Below, one piece after another: positions 25,113 through 33,260 of a stretch of DNA of 51,252 bases (position 1 is its first letter; each line of letters starts with the position of its first letter). The DNA is from an uncultured Roseicyclus sp. (GTDB taxonomy: Bacteria > Pseudomonadota > Alphaproteobacteria > Rhodobacterales > Rhodobacteraceae), in NCBI RefSeq assembly GCF_937892565.1, contig NZ_CALAHQ010000010.1, forward strand, positions 1 through 51,252. The letters are read 5' to 3'. Below the pieces are notes generated by a model, which saw only the letters and a list, made by a program, of their open reading frames with translations, ran no database searches and had not been told where the DNA came from. Made by a program: the position numbers and the translations under genes.

Positions 25113-26638
25113 TCCTCGGCCTCCAGGCTCAGGGTGGTTTTGGGCGCCGGCAGATCGTCGATGCCAAGCGGTTCCTTGGGGCGGGCCAGCGCATAGCGGG
25201 TAACCCAGATCAGCTTGTCTTCGGCGCGCGTGATGGCGACATAGGCCAGCCGCTTCCACAGCGCCTGTCCCGCTTCCATCCGGCCCGCGCGTGCGGCGGC
25301 ATAAAGATCGGGGGCAAAGACCTGCACCGCGTTCCATTGGCTGCCTTGCGCCTTGTGGATCGTCACCGCCGCGCCATGCAAGAAAGCGGCACCCATGCGG
25401 GCGGCATAGGGCAGGAACGGTTCCTCTTCGTCGGGCTTTTCGATCTTGATGATCGAGGCCGCCGAAAAGCGCGGGCTTTCAGCACCCAGCACATGCAGGC
25501 GCGAAAAGCCGGGGCGCGATCCGGGGCCCAGATAGATGACCGGCGCGCCCTTGATCAGGCCGCGCGCCTCAAGATCGATGCGCCGCTTGCGATGTTTCAG
25601 GGGCAATTCTATGCCGTCACAGATCAGCGGCTCGCCCGGGATCAACTGATCCTCGGGCGCGCCATGGGCGGCGCGGAACGCGGTGATCAGCCGGATGCGC
25701 GTGGCGTTGCGCCAGACCAGCACCGGGCTGCGCGCCATCAGATCGGCATCGGCGCGGCCCGCGATCTCGACGCGCGGATCGCTGCGGGCGGCGTCTTCGA
25801 CCATGCGCTCGAACCCTTCGAAGCTCAGATCGGGATCGGCCAGGGCATGGGCCAGATCGAGGATCGGATTGCCCGCCTCCTGGCGGTGGATCCGCGCCAG
25901 ATCGAGCCGATCATCGCCCGTGATCTTGTCAAAGACCATCTGGCCCGATTGGTTCACAGGGGCCAGCTGGGCCGGGTCGCCAAACAGCACGAGAAAGGGA
26001 AAGATCTCGCGCAGATCGTCGAACTGGCGGTCATCGAGCATCGAGGATTCGTCGATCAAGCCGATATCAAGCGGATCTTCGCGGCGCTTCCAGCCGGTGA
26101 TGAAATCAGACCCCCGCAACCCCGCCGATGCAAGGGCTGCGGGCACGGATGTGGTGGCGTCATAGACCTGTTTGGCGCGGTCCATCGCGGCATCGCTGAG
26201 CGCGGCGATCACGGGCCGTTCGCCTTGGCCGGCCAGCCATTCGGCGACTTTCTCGTATTCCGGGTCATAGACGGGGGTGTAAAGAACCCGGTGGATCGTG
26301 GTGGCCGGCACGCCGCGACCGCGCAGAACGCTGGCGGCCTTGTTGGTGGGGGCCAGCACCGCAAGGGTGCGCCGATCCTTGCGCCTGCGCCCTTCCCAGT
26401 CGCCCGACACGATGTCGATACCGGTCGCTTTCAGCACGCGCACCAGTTCGGCCAGCAGCAGCGTCTTTCCCGAACCCGCCTTGCCCACCACTGCCATGAC
26501 GCGGGCCGGGCCCTCGGCGGCGGGGGTGAGGGTCTCGTTGTCGAGGTCCACACCGATGCCGCGCAGCGCCTCGGCGATGCGGTCATGGGCTTGGGCCTGA
26601 TCATCGGAAAAGGCGATGGCGGGTGCGGTCACGCTCAT
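25109..26638 (-). CDS. RecD-like ATP-dependent DNA helicase (SF1)
   Basis: A 509-residue superfamily 1 helicase of the RecD/TraA-like type. Motifs in order are Walker A GKAGSGKT (about 52-59), APTNKAA, the Walker B/DEXX motif LIDESSML, GDPAQLAPV (motif III), LARIHRQ, and the C-terminal UvrD-like TIHKAQGSQW and VAITRAEDKL (motifs V and VI). It probably unwinds DNA 5' to 3'. It is smaller than RecD2 and lacks a long N-terminal extension. ATG 26638 starts the homology; an SDR gene is coupled downstream and a small unknown gene lies upstream on the same strand. Confidence 0.9.
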   Translation of the reverse strand: MSVTAPAIAFSDDQAQAHDRIAEALRGIGVDLDNETLTPAAEGPARVMAVVGKAGSGKTLLLAELVRVLKATGIDIVSGDWEGRRRKDRRTLAVLAPTNKAASVLRGRGVPATTIHRVLYTPVYDPEYEKVAEWLAGQGERPVIAALSDAAMDRAKQVYDATTSVPAALASAGLRGSDFITGWKRREDPLDIGLIDESSMLDDRQFDDLREIFPFLVLFGDPAQLAPVNQSGQMVFDKITGDDRLDLARIHRQEAGNPILDLAHALADPDLSFEGFERMVEDAARSDPRVEIAGRADADLMARSPVLVWRNATRIRLITAFRAAHGAPEDQLIPGEPLICDGIELPLKHRKRRIDLEARGLIKGAPVIYLGPGSRPGFSRLHVLGAESPRFSAASIIKIEKPDEEEPFLPYAARMGAAFLHGAAVTIHKAQGSQWNAVQVFAPDLYAAARAGRMEAGQALWKRLAYVAITRAEDKLIWVTRYALARPKEPLGIDDLPAPKTTLSLEAEE

Positions 26639-26711
26639 GCCGGCAACCCTACCGCGCGCATCCGGCGGGCGCGAGGGGCAAACGCCCCCGAGCCCCTTCC
26701 AGAGCTTGCGG

Positions 26712-27041
26712 TCAACCGGATCTGCGGGCCAGAACCAATTCACCCAAACGCACAGGCTGGCGGTGAGCGGGCATCTCGGCTTCGATCCGGTCGGCGCATT
26801 CCGCCAGAACCAGCGCGGCGCGCCCGATGGCGGCGCTGTCGCGTTGGGCGATCGCGCTTGCCGCAAAGGTGGCGCGCAGGCTGGCATCCGCGATCAGCAA
26901 GGCCCGGATCAGCGCTGTGGCACGGGTGCCATCGGGAAGCTCGGTCAAAAGCGCCAGGAGCTTGGTTTCATTGCCCCCGGCGCGTGTCAGCGCCTCAAGC
27001 ACACGCTGAAACAGCGCGTTGGTGTCATCATCCTGGGTCAT
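26712..27041 (-). CDS. Hypothetical protein, 109 aa
   Basis: Small helical, acidic-then-Arg-rich protein that I do not recognise: MTQDDDTNALFQRVLEALTR at the N terminus, ending RLGELVLARRSG. It has no signal peptide, membrane segment or cysteine pair. The codon pattern and GC3 look coding and there is no better frame on either strand. It precedes the RecD-like helicase by 73 bases containing a small hairpin (GGGGC-aaac-GCCCC). ATG 27041 is the only ATG giving a compact product; the extended frame to 27143 looks non-coding. Confidence 0.55.
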   Translation of the reverse strand: MTQDDDTNALFQRVLEALTRAGGNETKLLALLTELPDGTRATALIRALLIADASLRATFAASAIAQRDSAAIGRAALVLAECADRIEAEMPAHRQPVRLGELVLARRSG

Positions 27042-27191
27042 CCCGGTTCCTTGGGTCGTTTGACCGGGATTCTCCCGCAAGGGGGCTTTTGCGCCGTCGG
27101 ATTCTACACACCAACGATAAGGGCACCCCCCCGCGAGAACCATCCAATTTTAGTCAATTGGTTAATGCCTGCTGGCGGCCACCGCGCGCGA

Positions 27192-28355
27192 TCACGCCCA
27201 GCGGGTCGAGAAATCCTTGGGCAAAAGCAGGTTATGGCGCCCCAGATCGGCCACCTTGCGTTCGCCACACAGCGCCATGGTGGTGTCAAGTTCCTTGTGG
27301 ATCACTTGCAACGCGCGGGTCACGCCCGCCTCGCCCATCGCACCCAAGCCATAGACAAAGGCCCGCCCGATCATCGTGCCCTTCGCCCCAAGGGCCAGCG
27401 CCTTGAGCACGTCTTGCCCCGAGCGGATGCCGCTGTCGAGATGCACCTCGATCTTGTCGCCCACCGCATCCATGATCTGGGGCAGCATGCGAATGGATGA
27501 CAGCGCCCCGTCAAGCTGGCGGCCGCCATGATTGGACACCACGATGGCATCGGCCCCCACGGCCAGTGCCTTTTTCGCATCCTCGGGGTCGAGAATGCCC
27601 TTGAGGATCACGGGGCCGTCCCACCAGCTGCGGAATTGCCTGATGCGCTCCCAATCAAGCGAGGGGTCAAAGGCTTCGGCGGTCCAGCTGCCCAGCGATG
27701 TGGGATCGGTCACGCCCTTGGCATGGCCCACGATATTGCCGAAAAAGCGGCGCTTGGTCTGCAGCATCTCAAGACCCCATGGCACCTTGGTCGCAAGGTT
27801 GAGGATCGATCTGGGCGTCAGCTTGGGCGGGGCGGACAGGCCGTTCTTCAGATCCTTGTGCCGCTGGCCCATGATCTGAAGATCGACCGTGATCACCAGC
27901 GCAGAGCAATTCGCATCCTTGGCCCGCGCAAAGAGCCGCTTCATGAAGTCGTCGTCCTTGAGCGTATAGACCTGAAACCAGAAGGGCTTGGTGGTGTGGC
28001 TGGCCACATCCTCGATCGAACAGATCGACATGGTGGACAGCGTAAAGGGCACACCGAACTTTTCTGCTGCGCGCGCGGCCTTGATCTCACCATCGGCCGA
28101 TTGCATGCCGCACAGGCCGACCGGCGCCAGCGCCACCGGCATGGCCACATCCTGCCCCGCCATCCGCGATGCGGTCGATCGGCCCGCCATGTCCACCGCC
28201 ACGCGCTGGCGCAGGCGGATCTCGTCGAAATCGGAACAGTTGTCGGCAAAGGTCTGCTGGGTCCAGCTGCCGGTTTCGGCGTAATCGTAGAACATCTTGG
28301 GCACGCGGCGCTTGTAGATCCGCTTGAGGTCTTCGATCTCGGTGATCACGGGCAT
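27192..28355 (-). CDS. lldD: L-lactate dehydrogenase (FMN alpha-hydroxy acid oxidase family)
   Basis: A 387-residue flavoenzyme oxidising L-lactate to pyruvate, feeding electrons to the respiratory chain. Family marks are the N-terminal DLKRIYKRRVPKMFYDYAETG, FMN-contacting ALAPVGLCGMQ, the substrate/FMN segment VITVDLQIMGQRHKDLKNG, Lys252 in LKGI, the catalytic His276 in SNHGGRQLDG, and the phosphate-binding DSGIRSGQDVLKALALGA with MIGRAFVYG. ATG 28355 matches the family start. It is divergent from an aminotransferase gene (152-base gap). Related oxidases for glycolate or mandelate cannot be excluded by motif alone. Confidence 0.9.
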   Translation of the reverse strand: MPVITEIEDLKRIYKRRVPKMFYDYAETGSWTQQTFADNCSDFDEIRLRQRVAVDMAGRSTASRMAGQDVAMPVALAPVGLCGMQSADGEIKAARAAEKFGVPFTLSTMSICSIEDVASHTTKPFWFQVYTLKDDDFMKRLFARAKDANCSALVITVDLQIMGQRHKDLKNGLSAPPKLTPRSILNLATKVPWGLEMLQTKRRFFGNIVGHAKGVTDPTSLGSWTAEAFDPSLDWERIRQFRSWWDGPVILKGILDPEDAKKALAVGADAIVVSNHGGRQLDGALSSIRMLPQIMDAVGDKIEVHLDSGIRSGQDVLKALALGAKGTMIGRAFVYGLGAMGEAGVTRALQVIHKELDTTMALCGERKVADLGRHNLLLPKDFSTRWA

Positions 28356-28507
28356 GACGCGGGGCTCCCTTCCACGAGGCTGATCCGGTGCCGGGCCGGA
28401 TTGGTCAGGATTTGCTACCAATCCCGGGGCGGCTGGGCAATGCGTCAGTTGCGGCACCTCCAGCAGGGGCCTTGCGCGGGGTCGGAATTTCCGCTTTCAG
28501 ATCGGGC

Positions 28508-29623
28508 ATGACCCAGCCGCGTTACACCCCCCTTGTCGACAGCTTGCCCGCCTCGGTGCCCTTTGTGGGCCCCGAGGCACAGGAACGGGCGCGCGGCGCG
28601 CCCTTTGTGGCGCGGATGGGCGCCAATGAAAGCGTGTTCGGCCCCAGCCCCCGCGCTGTCGCCGCCATGCAGGCCGCCGCCGCCGAGGCGTGGATGTATG
28701 GCGACCCGGAGCTGTTCGATCTGCGCCGGGCAATCGCGTCCCATCATGGCGTGAGCCCTGCCAATGTCGTGGTCGGCGAAGGGATCGACGGGCTTTTGGG
28801 CTATCTGGTGCGGCTGCTGATCGGGCCGGGCGACGGGGTCGTCACCTCGGACGGGGCCTATCCGACCTTCAACTACCATGTGACGGGCTTTGGCGGCGCG
28901 CTGCACAAGGTGGCTTATCGCGGCGATCATGAGGACCCCGATGCGCTCTTGGCCAAGGCGGCAGAGGTTGACGCGAAACTGATCTATCTCGCCAATCCCG
29001 ACAATCCGATGGGCAGTTGGCACGATGCCGCCAGCGTGCAGGCGATGATCGATGCCCTGCCCGCAGGCGCGGTGCTGGCGCTGGACGAGGCCTATTCCGA
29101 CACCGCACCCGTGGGTGTCATCCCGCCGCTCGACATGACCCATCCGCGCGTCATTCGGCTGCGGACCTTTTCCAAGGCCTATGGCCTTGCCGGGCTGCGC
29201 GTGGGATATGGCTTGGCGCATGCCGATTTTGCCCATGCCTTCAACAAGATCCGCCATCATTTCGGGATGGGCCGCGTCGCGCAGGCCGGCGCTTTGGCCG
29301 CGCTGGGCGACCAGGATCATCTGCGCGCGACCGTCGCCCGCATCGCCGCCGCGCGTGATGTCATCGCGGCCATCGCGCGCGACCACGGGCTGACGCCGCT
29401 GCCGTCGGCGACGAATTTCGTGACCATCGATTGCGGTCGTGACGGCGCGTTTGCGCGGGCGGTTCTGACGGGGCTGGTGGCGCGCGGGGTGTTCGTGCGC
29501 ATGCCCTTTACCCCGCCGCAGGACCGCTGCATCCGCGTTTCGGCCGGCACATCCGCCGATCTGGCGGCCTTTGCCGCCGCCTTGCCGCTGGCCTTGGCCG
29601 AGGCCGCGCTCACCGTTTCGTGA
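28508..29623 (+). CDS. Class I/II PLP aminotransferase, HisC-like
   Basis: A 371-residue fold-type I aminotransferase. Visible are ARMGANESVFGPSP at the N terminus, YPTFNYH (aromatic stacking on PLP), ANPDNPMGS, LDEAYSD with the PLP-pairing Asp, the internal aldimine Lys in TFSKAYGLAGLRVGY, and NKIRHHFGM. The substrate-binding Arg lies in RCIRVSAG. The pattern is that of histidinol-phosphate aminotransferase relatives, but the divergent position beside lldD rather than in a his operon suggests another amino acid. ATG 28508 starts the homology. Confidence 0.88.
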   Translation: MTQPRYTPLVDSLPASVPFVGPEAQERARGAPFVARMGANESVFGPSPRAVAAMQAAAAEAWMYGDPELFDLRRAIASHHGVSPANVVVGEGIDGLLGYLVRLLIGPGDGVVTSDGAYPTFNYHVTGFGGALHKVAYRGDHEDPDALLAKAAEVDAKLIYLANPDNPMGSWHDAASVQAMIDALPAGAVLALDEAYSDTAPVGVIPPLDMTHPRVIRLRTFSKAYGLAGLRVGYGLAHADFAHAFNKIRHHFGMGRVAQAGALAALGDQDHLRATVARIAAARDVIAAIARDHGLTPLPSATNFVTIDCGRDGAFARAVLTGLVARGVFVRMPFTPPQDRCIRVSAGTSADLAAFAAALPLALAEAALTVS

Positions 29624-29624
29624 G

Positions 29625-29656
29625 TTGCCTTCCATCTGCTGGAAGGCTGGAAGGCT
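29625..29656 (+). promoter_or_regulatory. CueR/MerR-type operator candidate before DUF305 gene
   Basis: The dyad CCTTCC-ATCTGCT-GGAAGG (29628-29646) has the same 6-7-6 geometry as copper-responsive CueR operators (ACCTTCC-N7-GGAAGGT), including the GCTGGAAGG half. TTGCCT at 29625-29630 is a fair -35 and the dyad would lie in the long spacer typical of MerR-family promoters; the -10 is not obvious. Another GGAAGGC follows at 29649-29655. Alternatively the 8-bp stem is just the terminator of the aminotransferase gene, but no T-run follows. Confidence 0.45.
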
Positions 29657-29680
29657 TGGACCTTTCAGAAGGATAGCCGC

Positions 29681-30067
29681 ATGATACGCTCCGCAAAACA
29701 GATCTTTGCCACAGCCGCCCTGATCGCACTGGGCGCCACCGTCGCCTTGGCCCAGATGGATCATTCCCAGCATGGCGGCCATGCCGGCCATGCCATGCCC
29801 ACCGCCTCGAGCGGACCCGCGGAAGATGCGTTTCGTGCGGTCAATGACGCGATGCACCGCGACATGGACATTGCCTATAGCGGCAATGCGGACGCCGATT
29901 TCATCCGCGGCATGATCCCCCATCACGAAGGGGCGGTGGCCATGGCCCGTGTCGTTCTCGAACATGGCGCCGACGCAGAGGTGCGCGAACTCGCCCAACA
30001 GATCATCGCCGCCCAGGAAACCGAGATCGCGTGGATGCGCGACTGGCTGGCGCGCAACGGGTTCTGA
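29681..30067 (+). CDS. DUF305 family periplasmic protein (CopM-like)
   Basis: A 128-residue exported protein. The signal peptide is [24 protein letters not shown]. The mature N terminus is rich in His, Met and Gly ([16 protein letters not shown]), suited to copper or silver binding. The DUF305 helical domain follows with [23 protein letters not shown], where Met and paired His are conserved, and ends [10 protein letters not shown]. Family members include the copper chaperone CopM. A ribosome site AAGGA precedes the ATG, and a CueR-like operator lies about 35 bases upstream. Copper handling is therefore likely but unproven. Confidence 0.87.
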   Translation: MIRSAKQIFATAALIALGATVALAQMDHSQHGGHAGHAMPTASSGPAEDAFRAVNDAMHRDMDIAYSGNADADFIRGMIPHHEGAVAMARVVLEHGADAEVRELAQQIIAAQETEIAWMRDWLARNGF

Positions 30068-30074
30068 GCGCGCC

Positions 30075-31271
30075 CTAGCCTTCGGCGATGACGCGCACGG
30101 CGGCGTCAAGCCCGCCTGACCCATGCGGAATCTGCAGCGCGGCCATGCCGGCCTGAAGATTGGCCAGAACGCCCAAGACCATATGGGCGTTCACATGCCC
30201 CATATGGCCGATGCGCAGGAAATCCTCTTTGCGGCCATCCGCCCCCTCGACCCCGCCCAGCGGGATGCCCAGCGTGACGCCTGCATTGGCCGTCATCCAG
30301 TCGCGCAAGCGCAAGCCGTTGCCGGGGCCGAAATTGGCGGTCGTCACCGCATGGCTGCGCTTGGCCGGGTCGGCGATGTTGGGGCGGACGGGCCCCGCTT
30401 GACCCCATGTCTCCAGCGCCGCCCAGACCGCGCGCGCCAGCGTGGCGTGGCGGTGCCAGACAGTGTCCAGCCCCTCCTCCGCGATCATGTCGAGCGCTTC
30501 GCGCAGTCCGTAGAGGTGATGGGTGGGGGCTGTGCCGTTGAAGAACTTGTAATATTCATCGGGCGCCATGCGCGGCCGCCAGTCCCAATAGGATGTCGCC
30601 AGATCCGCGGTCTCGCGCGCGCGGTCCGCCTTGTCGTTGAAAAACACGAAAGCCATGCCCGGGGGTGTCATCAGCCCCTTCTGGCTGCCCGTCACCATCA
30701 CATCGACGCCCCAATCATCCATGTGGAACGCGTCGCAGGCCAGACAGGCGATATTGTCGGAAAACAACAGCGCCGGATGCCCGGCCGCGTCCAATGTGGC
30801 GCGCAGCGCGGGGATATCATTGCGCACGCTGGTCGAGGTATCGACCTGCACCGCCAGCACGGCCTTGATGCGATGCGCGGTGTCAGCGGCCAGCGCCTCG
30901 GCCACGCGCGCCATGTCGATATCGGCCCGCTGGCCAAAATCGATCACATCGCAGCTGACCCCCATCGCGCGCGCCATCTCGCCCCAGCCAATGCAGAATC
31001 GCCCGGTGGCAAGGATCAAGATGTGATCGCCCCGCGACAGCGTGTTGGCCAGCGCGGCCTCCCATGCACCGTGGCCATTGGCGATATACATCGCCACATG
31101 GTGCCGGGTGCGCGCGATGGCTTTCAGATCGGGCACAAGGCTGTGGGTCAGGTCGACCAGTTCGCCGGTGTAGATATTGGGCGCGGGACGATGCATCGCC
31201 TGCAACACCCGGTCGGGCATCACCGAGGGGCCGGGGATGGCAAGGTAGTGACGGCCATTGGCAAGGCTCAT
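30075..31271 (-). CDS. Class V aminotransferase (alanine/serine-glyoxylate type)
   Basis: A 398-residue fold-type I PLP enzyme. It begins MSLANGRHYLAIPGPSVMPDRV, typical of alanine-glyoxylate and serine-glyoxylate aminotransferases. It has the glycine segment IANGHGAWEAAL, VQVDTSTSVRNDI, FSDNIACLACD, the PLP Lys in VTGSQKGLMTPPG, and a C-terminal LRIGHMGHVN with the substrate-carboxylate Arg. The frame stays open far upstream, but homology begins at 31271. Its tail is seven bases from the convergent DUF305 gene. It may serve glyoxylate or glycine-serine metabolism. Confidence 0.88.
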   Translation of the reverse strand: MSLANGRHYLAIPGPSVMPDRVLQAMHRPAPNIYTGELVDLTHSLVPDLKAIARTRHHVAMYIANGHGAWEAALANTLSRGDHILILATGRFCIGWGEMARAMGVSCDVIDFGQRADIDMARVAEALAADTAHRIKAVLAVQVDTSTSVRNDIPALRATLDAAGHPALLFSDNIACLACDAFHMDDWGVDVMVTGSQKGLMTPPGMAFVFFNDKADRARETADLATSYWDWRPRMAPDEYYKFFNGTAPTHHLYGLREALDMIAEEGLDTVWHRHATLARAVWAALETWGQAGPVRPNIADPAKRSHAVTTANFGPGNGLRLRDWMTANAGVTLGIPLGGVEGADGRKEDFLRIGHMGHVNAHMVLGVLANLQAGMAALQIPHGSGGLDAAVRVIAEG

Positions 31272-31400
31272 GGGGGGTAATCCTTTGACACGGTTGCGCC
31301 AGTGGTAAAGCGCGCCTTGGGCAGGGTCAATCACACCGCCGCGCTTGGCGCGGGCGCCCATAAGCATTAGCTCTGGGCTATGACACAGCGGGAGGCGATG

Positions 31401-32180
31401 ATGCAGGGCGAACAGGCGACAGATCGCGTGGTGTTGACGATCACCGGTGCGGATCGGGTGAAGTTCCTGCATGGTCTGGTCACCCGCGACGTGGGCGCAC
31501 CGGGCGAGGGGCTGCGCTACAGCGCGCTGCTGAGCCCGCAGGGGAAATATCTGGCGGATTTCTTCTTGCTCAATCGCGGCGAAGACATCTTGCTTGATGT
31601 GAAGGCCGATCTGGCCGGGGGTCTGGCGCGGCGTCTGATGATGTATCGGCTGCGCGCCGATGTGACGATCGAAGACAGCGCGCTGCCGGTCGTGCGTGGC
31701 GTGGGCGACGCGCCCGAGGGGGCCTTTGCCGATCCGCGCCACCCCAGCCTTGGCTGGCGCGGCTACGGGATGGCGGGGGATGCGCCTGTGACCGATTGGG
31801 ATGCGCTGCGCGTTGCCGCCTGCATCCCCGAGGCAGGCATCGAGTTGATCCCCGATGAGAGCTACATCCTGGAATGCGGATTTGACCGGATGGGCGGCGT
31901 CGATCATCGCAAGGGCTGTTATGTCGGTCAGGAGGTGACGGCGCGCATGAAGCACAAGACCGAATTGCGCAAGGGTCTGGTCACCGTCTCCGTCGAGGGC
32001 AGGGCCGCCCCCGGCACCGAGATCATGGCGGGCGACAAGGCTGTGGGGGCCTTGTTCACGCAATCTGGCGGGCAGGCCATCGCCCATCTGCGCTTTGACC
32101 GTGCAGAAGGCGAGATGTGGGCTGATGATGCAAAAGTGATATGGAATCCACCGTTTTCTGTGGATAAGTCTGTGGATTGA
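31401..32180 (+). CDS. ygfZ: YgfZ/GcvT-domain folate-binding protein
   Basis: A protein of about 259 residues with the GcvT-like fold of YgfZ (IBA57), which helps mature certain Fe-S enzymes using tetrahydrofolate. The hallmark KGCYVGQE is present with Cys at about residue 173, followed by VTARMKHKTELRKGL. The N terminus has ITGADRVKFLHGLVTRDV. GGAGG (31391-31395) is best spaced for ATG 31401; ATG 31398 and 31380 are in frame and possible. The last codons (SVDKSVD) are encoded by a 12-base tandem repeat containing a DnaA-box-like 9-mer. Confidence 0.9.
   Translation: MQGEQATDRVVLTITGADRVKFLHGLVTRDVGAPGEGLRYSALLSPQGKYLADFFLLNRGEDILLDVKADLAGGLARRLMMYRLRADVTIEDSALPVVRGVGDAPEGAFADPRHPSLGWRGYGMAGDAPVTDWDALRVAACIPEAGIELIPDESYILECGFDRMGGVDHRKGCYVGQEVTARMKHKTELRKGLVTVSVEGRAAPGTEIMAGDKAVGALFTQSGGQAIAHLRFDRAEGEMWADDAKVIWNPPFSVDKSVD
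32159..32179 (-). other. DnaA-box-like 9-mers in tandem
   Basis: Read on the minus strand, 32159-32167 is TTATCCACA, the exact DnaA-box consensus, and 32171-32179 is CAATCCACA, two mismatches away, 12 bases apart in the same orientation. They overlap the 3' end of ygfZ and lie just before the palindrome cluster. A single 9-mer is expected by chance in about half of windows this size, so function is uncertain. Confidence 0.3.
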
Positions 32181-32202
32181 TCTGATTTTGGAAGTAAGGG
32201 AG

Positions 32203-32274
32203 GGGCGTTTTCCTCAAGGAAAACGCCCGGGAAAACTCGAGTTTTCCCGGGCGAAAAACCCGGGTTTTTCGCCC
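32203..32274. repeat. Chain of three overlapping palindromes between convergent genes
   Basis: Three inverted repeats follow each other: 32203-32228 (12-bp arms, CA centre), 32224-32253 (30 bp exact, core CTCGAG) and 32249-32274 (26 bp exact, core CCCGGG). Each shares five bases of arm with its neighbour. They occupy most of the 99 bases between ygfZ (plus) and the glutathione transferase (minus). As RNA they would form strong hairpins on both strands, so a bidirectional terminator is the simplest reading. The inner plan GAAAACTCGAGTTTTC matches the 11.4-kb copies. Confidence 0.88.
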
Positions 32275-32279
32275 CGGCT

Positions 32280-33149
32280 TCAGCCCTTGGGCTGAAGCTT
32301 GTCTTGTGTCTGTGTGTCGAAATCGCGGGCGTCGTGGCGTTCCCACAATTGCAATTCGGGCGGCCCGAAGGTGCGGTTCACCATCCGCCCGCGCGCGACA
32401 GCCGGTCGTGCAAAAAACCGTTCGGCCCAAGCAATGACATTGGGGTAGTCCTGCACCGACAGGAATTCGCCCGCATCATAGGCTTCACCCAAGGCCAGCC
32501 GCCCATACCACGGGCAGATCGCGATATCGGCAATGCTCATCTGATCGCCCAGCACCCAGTCGCGCCCGTCCAGATGGCGGTTCAGCACATCCATCTGGCG
32601 CTTGGTCTCCATCGCGAAGCGGTTGATCGGGTATTCCATCGGAAAGGGTGCATAGGCATAGAAATGCCCGAACCCACCCCCCAGATAGGGCGCGCTGCCC
32701 ATCTGCCACATCAGCCACGAAAGCAGTTCTGGGCGGTCTTCGGGGCGGCCCAGAAAAGCGCCGAATTTTTCGGCCAGATGCAACAGGATCGCACCGGATT
32801 CAAACACCCGCACGGGATGCCCGCCCGAGCGGTCGAGTAGCGCCGGGATCTTGGAATTGGGGTTCACCGCCACAAAGCCCGAGCCGAATTGATCGCCATT
32901 GCCGATCCGGATGAGCCACGCGTCATATTCGGCATCATGCCCGGCAGCCAGAAGTTCCTCGAACATCACCGTGACCTTGACCCCGTTGGGCGTGCCCATG
33001 GAGTAAAGCTGGAACGGATGGCTGCCCACAGGCAGATCCTTGTCATGGGTTGCCCCCGCGATGGGGCGGTTCAGCCCGGCCCATTTGCCGCCGTTTTCCT
33101 TGTCCCAGACCCAGACCTTGGGGGGTGTATAGGTTTCGGGTTCTGACAT
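32280..33149 (-). CDS. yghU: Glutathione S-transferase, YghU type (disulfide-bond oxidoreductase)
   Basis: A 289-residue GST-superfamily protein of the nu class. Family features are the N-terminal extension with TYTPPKVWVWD and GGKWAGLNRPIAGATHDKDLPVGSHPFQLYSMGTPNG, the thioredoxin-like domain with NPNSKIPALLDRS and FESGAILLHLAEKFG (glutathione site), and the helical domain WQMGSAPYLGGGFGHFYAYAP. Such enzymes bind two glutathiones and reduce disulfides or peroxides. It follows ileS on the minus strand with 111 bases between. The last codons form a small hairpin with the downstream sequence (32278-32297). Confidence 0.93.
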   Translation of the reverse strand: MSEPETYTPPKVWVWDKENGGKWAGLNRPIAGATHDKDLPVGSHPFQLYSMGTPNGVKVTVMFEELLAAGHDAEYDAWLIRIGNGDQFGSGFVAVNPNSKIPALLDRSGGHPVRVFESGAILLHLAEKFGAFLGRPEDRPELLSWLMWQMGSAPYLGGGFGHFYAYAPFPMEYPINRFAMETKRQMDVLNRHLDGRDWVLGDQMSIADIAICPWYGRLALGEAYDAGEFLSVQDYPNVIAWAERFFARPAVARGRMVNRTFGPPELQLWERHDARDFDTQTQDKLQPKG

Positions 33150-33233
33150 TGGAGCCTCCTGCGCATCTGTGAGAACAAGCTAACGCGCCCGCGCCGCAAT
33201 CCCAAGGCGCAAGGCTTTGTGCGAACATGCGAA

Positions 33234-33252
33234 GGGCGGCTTTGGGCCGCCC
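33234..33252 (-). terminator. Hairpin downstream of ileS
   Basis: GGGCGGC (33234-33240) and GCCGCCC (33246-33252) form a 7-bp stem with a 5-base loop, nine bases past the ileS stop. There is no strong T-run on the minus strand, so termination efficiency is uncertain. Confidence 0.45.
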
Positions 33253-33260
33253 CCCTTGAC

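Noticed and set aside
25106..27406. 766-codon plus-strand open frame
   Set aside because: It runs antisense through the RecD-like helicase and the small gene upstream; the helicase motifs on the other strand are unambiguous.
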